Part shown: piece by piece, positions 6,475 through 8,052 of the stretch
Layout: every line of letters starts with the position of its first letter
Numbering within the stretch: position 1 is the stretch's first letter
NCBI GenBank assembly: GCA_023228875.1
Contig: JALOAG010000034.1
Location: forward strand, 1-8,052
Direction: 5' to 3'
Length of the DNA: 8,052 nucleotides
Source: Bacteroidia bacterium
Lineage (GTDB): Bacteria; Bacteroidota; Bacteroidia; NS11-12g; UBA955
Program-made: the position numbers and the translations under genes
Notes under the pieces: model-generated
What the model was told of the DNA's origin: nothing
Seen by the model: the letters and a program-made list of their open reading frames with translations, nothing else
The model's database searches: none

Positions 6475-6541
6475 TAAAGATTATCTGGTAAGTAACTTAA
6501 CAGATTAAAGATTATATACATAATCTAGTATATTTATTCAA
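6475..6541 (-). promoter_or_regulatory. Candidate livJ promoter with direct repeats and a dyad
   Basis: On the minus strand a TATAAT lies at 6511-6516, with TTGAAT at 6536-6541 as a poor -35 at a long 19-bp spacing. The -10 is overlapped by a perfect 7-bp dyad, AGATTAT (6509-6515) and ATAATCT (6520-6526). The 10-bp direct repeat TAAAGATTAT occurs at 6475-6484 and 6506-6515, 31 bp apart, about three helical turns. This suggests an operator. Sequence 6449-6576 otherwise shows no gene and is very AT-rich, so chance matches are possible. Confidence 0.4.
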
Positions 6542-6576
6542 CTCTCTTTCATCTGTGTTGAATAAAAATATCAATA

Positions 6577-6592
6577 GAGCCTCTTGCAAAAT
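6577..6592 (+). repeat. Left terminal inverted repeat of the insertion sequence
   Basis: Sixteen bases matching the right end in inverted orientation with one mismatch (fourth base). It marks the IS boundary 145 bp upstream of the livJ start codon. Confidence 0.85.
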
Positions 6593-6695
6593 GAGGGATT
6601 TTAGCTAAATGTCACTTAAGTATTCGTAGCAAGTACCCATAGAACCTTAGAATTTTTAATCTCCCAGACATTTTTAGCTAAAACTTAGCTATTTT

Positions 6696-6726
6696 AAAAA
6701 TTACAAGGTGCCATTTAAAGACACCT
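6696..6726 (-). terminator. Probable terminator after the transposase gene
   Basis: On the minus strand AGGTGTC (6726-6720) pairs with GGCACCT (6712-6706), including one G-U pair, around a 7-nt loop. Five bases further on is a run of five T (6700-6696). It begins 38 bp after the transposase stop and could shield livJ from IS transcription. The gap between stem and T-run makes it less than ideal. Confidence 0.45.
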
Positions 6727-6764
6727 ATCCTGCTTAATGCGTAAAGGTGAAAATTCTTCTCTTG

Positions 6765-7877
6765 TTAGGCTACTTTTTCTAACTTTGGTACTATGCAGTA
6801 TTGCAGGATTTTAATTGCAGCTAAAAGTAAAACCCCTACCATTAAGCAATGGGCTACCTTATCAGGTCCTCTTACCATAATCTTTGAAGGAATCAACCAA
6901 TCCTTTAAATGAGAGTTTGCCCGTTCTACTGTGCTTCTGACTTTAAAGCGTTCTTTTTCTAAAGAAGATAAAACCCTCTTCTCTTTTCTTCTCTTATTAG
7001 GGTCAATAATAGGGATTTTACCACTATCAGAAATATAATCACTAATAGTTTTGGCATCATATGCACTATCCATTAACGAATAAAGATGTGTAACTCGTTC
7101 TTGGCTCATCTTCTCTAATGGTATTGCTACTTGAGAATCATGAACACTTGCTGCAGTTACTATTGCAGAAACAGGAAGTCCAAAATCTGTCACATCTAAA
7201 TGAAGTTTGTAGCCCTTCCAATAATTTCTATTACCTTGGCTATTTAACTTACATCCCCAACTACATTCTCTGTTTAATTCAGATAACGAATGCTCCAATG
7301 ATTGACTAACTTGTTTTTCTAAAATAGTTTGCTCTTTTATTTTAGGTTTACTTCCCTTTTTAGGTCTTCCACGCTTTCCTTTGGGTTTTACCTCTTTTTT
7401 GGTATTAGTTGCTTTTTCTCTGGCTTCTATTGCTGTTGAATCTCTACATATATGACCAACAATACGACCCTCCATATAATTCGTTACTAATGGCCCTAAT
7501 GTTTTTTCCATAAGTTTTTGCTGTGCATAATAAGAGAATCTTCTACTAAAGGTAGATTCGCTAGGAACTTCAATGAAACCACAAATTTGACGCAATGTAG
7601 AATCACTTAGTAATCGATTGCGCAGGGATGAAACAGTATCTATTTCGAAAAATTGCTTGGCTAATGAAGAGCGTAGCATTGCTAAATCGTCATAAGCTTT
7701 GCGTCCTACTGTAAATGATGGTCTTTGTACTTTTGGGATGAATTCTTCTAAAACTCGCAGTAGATGTATAAAGCATTTATGCTCTTCTGTAACAAAACCT
7801 TCAAAAATATCTTGAATTTCAAAAGAAATGTCGAGTAATAGTTGGCAACCACCAAGAGTTTCTGATATGCTTTTCAT
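6765..7877 (-). CDS. DDE transposase of the insertion sequence (IS4/IS5-like)
   Basis: A 370-aa transposase that cuts and joins the IS ends. The N-terminal region (about 1-135) includes a DNA-binding-type segment with LRQICGF..VPSESTFSRRF (95-114). The catalytic RNase-H-like domain has Asp146 in CRDSTAIEAR, a basic GKRGRPKKG linker (167-175), the strand YWKGYKLHLDVTDFGLPVSAIVTAASVHDS (219-248), Asp270 in LMDSAYD, and Glu318 in VRSTVERANSHLK. All three acidic residues are present and there is no frameshift, so the enzyme looks active. A hydrophobic helix (about 342-360) closes the protein. The ATG has only a modest AGG site. It is transcribed towards livJ. Confidence 0.92.
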   Translation of the reverse strand: MKSISETLGGCQLLLDISFEIQDIFEGFVTEEHKCFIHLLRVLEEFIPKVQRPSFTVGRKAYDDLAMLRSSLAKQFFEIDTVSSLRNRLLSDSTLRQICGFIEVPSESTFSRRFSYYAQQKLMEKTLGPLVTNYMEGRIVGHICRDSTAIEAREKATNTKKEVKPKGKRGRPKKGSKPKIKEQTILEKQVSQSLEHSLSELNRECSWGCKLNSQGNRNYWKGYKLHLDVTDFGLPVSAIVTAASVHDSQVAIPLEKMSQERVTHLYSLMDSAYDAKTISDYISDSGKIPIIDPNKRRKEKRVLSSLEKERFKVRSTVERANSHLKDWLIPSKIMVRGPDKVAHCLMVGVLLLAAIKILQYCIVPKLEKVA

Positions 7878-7914
7878 GGACCTGCTTTCCCCCTATTTGT
7901 TTGTTGATAATAGC

Positions 7915-7943
7915 ATTATAGAGGATTGTCAGGTCTATTTCTA
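7915..7943 (-). promoter_or_regulatory. Candidate transposase promoter
   Basis: A perfect TATAAT at 7915-7920 on the minus strand lies 37 bp before the transposase ATG. The only -35 at 17 bp is TAGAAA (7938-7943), a poor match. Weak promoters are usual for transposases. The rest of 7878-8035 is AT-rich IS leader with no second gene visible. Confidence 0.4.
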
Positions 7944-8035
7944 TATATTTAAGCAATTTATTACTTTTTTGATGAAATTTAACAAAACTAAATGGCTTTT
8001 AAAGCAGATAGCACGGTAAATGTTAGCTTTTTAAT

Positions 8036-8051
8036 ATTTTGCAAGAGCCTC
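8036..8051 (-). repeat. Right terminal inverted repeat of the insertion sequence
   Basis: GAGGCTCTTGCAAAAT on the minus strand, partner of 6577-6592. The window ends one base outside it. Confidence 0.85.
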
Positions 8052-8052
8052 A

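Larger units (their letters stand above)
6577..8051 (-). mobile_element. Intact-looking 1475-bp insertion sequence with DDE transposase
   Basis: Terminal inverted repeats are GAGCCTCTTGCAAAAT at 6577-6592 and, on the other strand, GAGGCTCTTGCAAAAT at 8036-8051, identical in 15 of 16 positions. They enclose one full-length transposase gene. The inverted motif AGCTAA also lies near both ends (6603-6608 and 8023-8028, offset by 3 bp). Only one base follows the right end, so a target duplication cannot be tested; the base (A) is compatible with ATA or AATA on the left. Size and transposase resemble the broad IS4/IS5 superfamily, but I cannot name the family. Confidence 0.85.

Noticed and set aside
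6561..6589. Outward promoter from the IS end (TTGCAA as -35) driving livJ
   Set aside because: The -10 at 17 bp would be TTTATT, a poor match, and TTGCAA is simply part of the terminal repeat.
7118..8019. Short plus-strand frames over the transposase region (7118-7309 and 7828-8019)
   Set aside because: They are antisense shadows or AT-rich IS leader with no convincing start site or family pattern.
1..8052. CRISPR array, tRNA or rRNA genes
   Set aside because: No regularly spaced repeats and no recognisable tRNA or rRNA sequence seen on either strand.

Overview
The window looks like ordinary chromosomal DNA from an AT-rich bacterium, bounded at both ends by mobile-element sequence. The best taxonomic hint is the substrate-binding protein, whose signal peptide runs into an 'FAAGGAES' start of the mature protein. 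That style is common in Spirochaetota, especially Sphaerochaeta-like genomes. This is an inference from sequence style, not a proven assignment.

Layout. Positions 1-205 (minus) hold the N-terminal part of an integrase/transposase that runs off the left edge. It is followed by an array of short direct repeats (228-308) that probably belongs to the end of that element. A near-consensus sigma-70 promoter (319-347) then drives infA (388-606, plus; translation initiation factor IF-1). All remaining genes are on the minus strand. infA converges, with a 1-bp gap, on a two-gene unit transcribed from about 1740: a CBS-CBS-ACT protein (1058-1702), then an Smr-domain protein (608-1057).

The core is a complete branched-chain amino-acid (LIV/HAAT-type) ABC importer in transcription order livJ (5253-6431), livH (4224-5159 or 5141), livM (3325-4224), livG (2549-3328), livF (1770-2552). 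livH to livF are translationally coupled through 1-4 bp overlaps. The livJ-livH spacer carries two consecutive stem-loops, a layout often used to set binding protein above permease expression. LivJ captures the amino acid in the periplasm, LivH and LivM form the membrane channel, and LivG and LivF hydrolyse ATP. The downstream CBS-ACT protein could sense adenine nucleotides and/or amino acids and so might be functionally linked, but this is only inferred from proximity.

The right end (6577-8051) is an apparently intact 1.48-kb insertion sequence with 16-bp near-perfect terminal inverted repeats and a DDE transposase with D-D-E residues in place. It lies 145 bp upstream of livJ, points towards it, and has a plausible terminator after its transposase. 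The window ends one base past the right inverted repeat. Both edges therefore fall in or at repeat-type elements, which suggests contig breaks caused by multicopy sequences.

I did not find a clearly new system. The most interesting signals are the two-hairpin livJ-livH spacer, the direct-repeat/dyad structure over the livJ promoter region, a charged insertion in LivF, and the repeat array next to the infA promoter.
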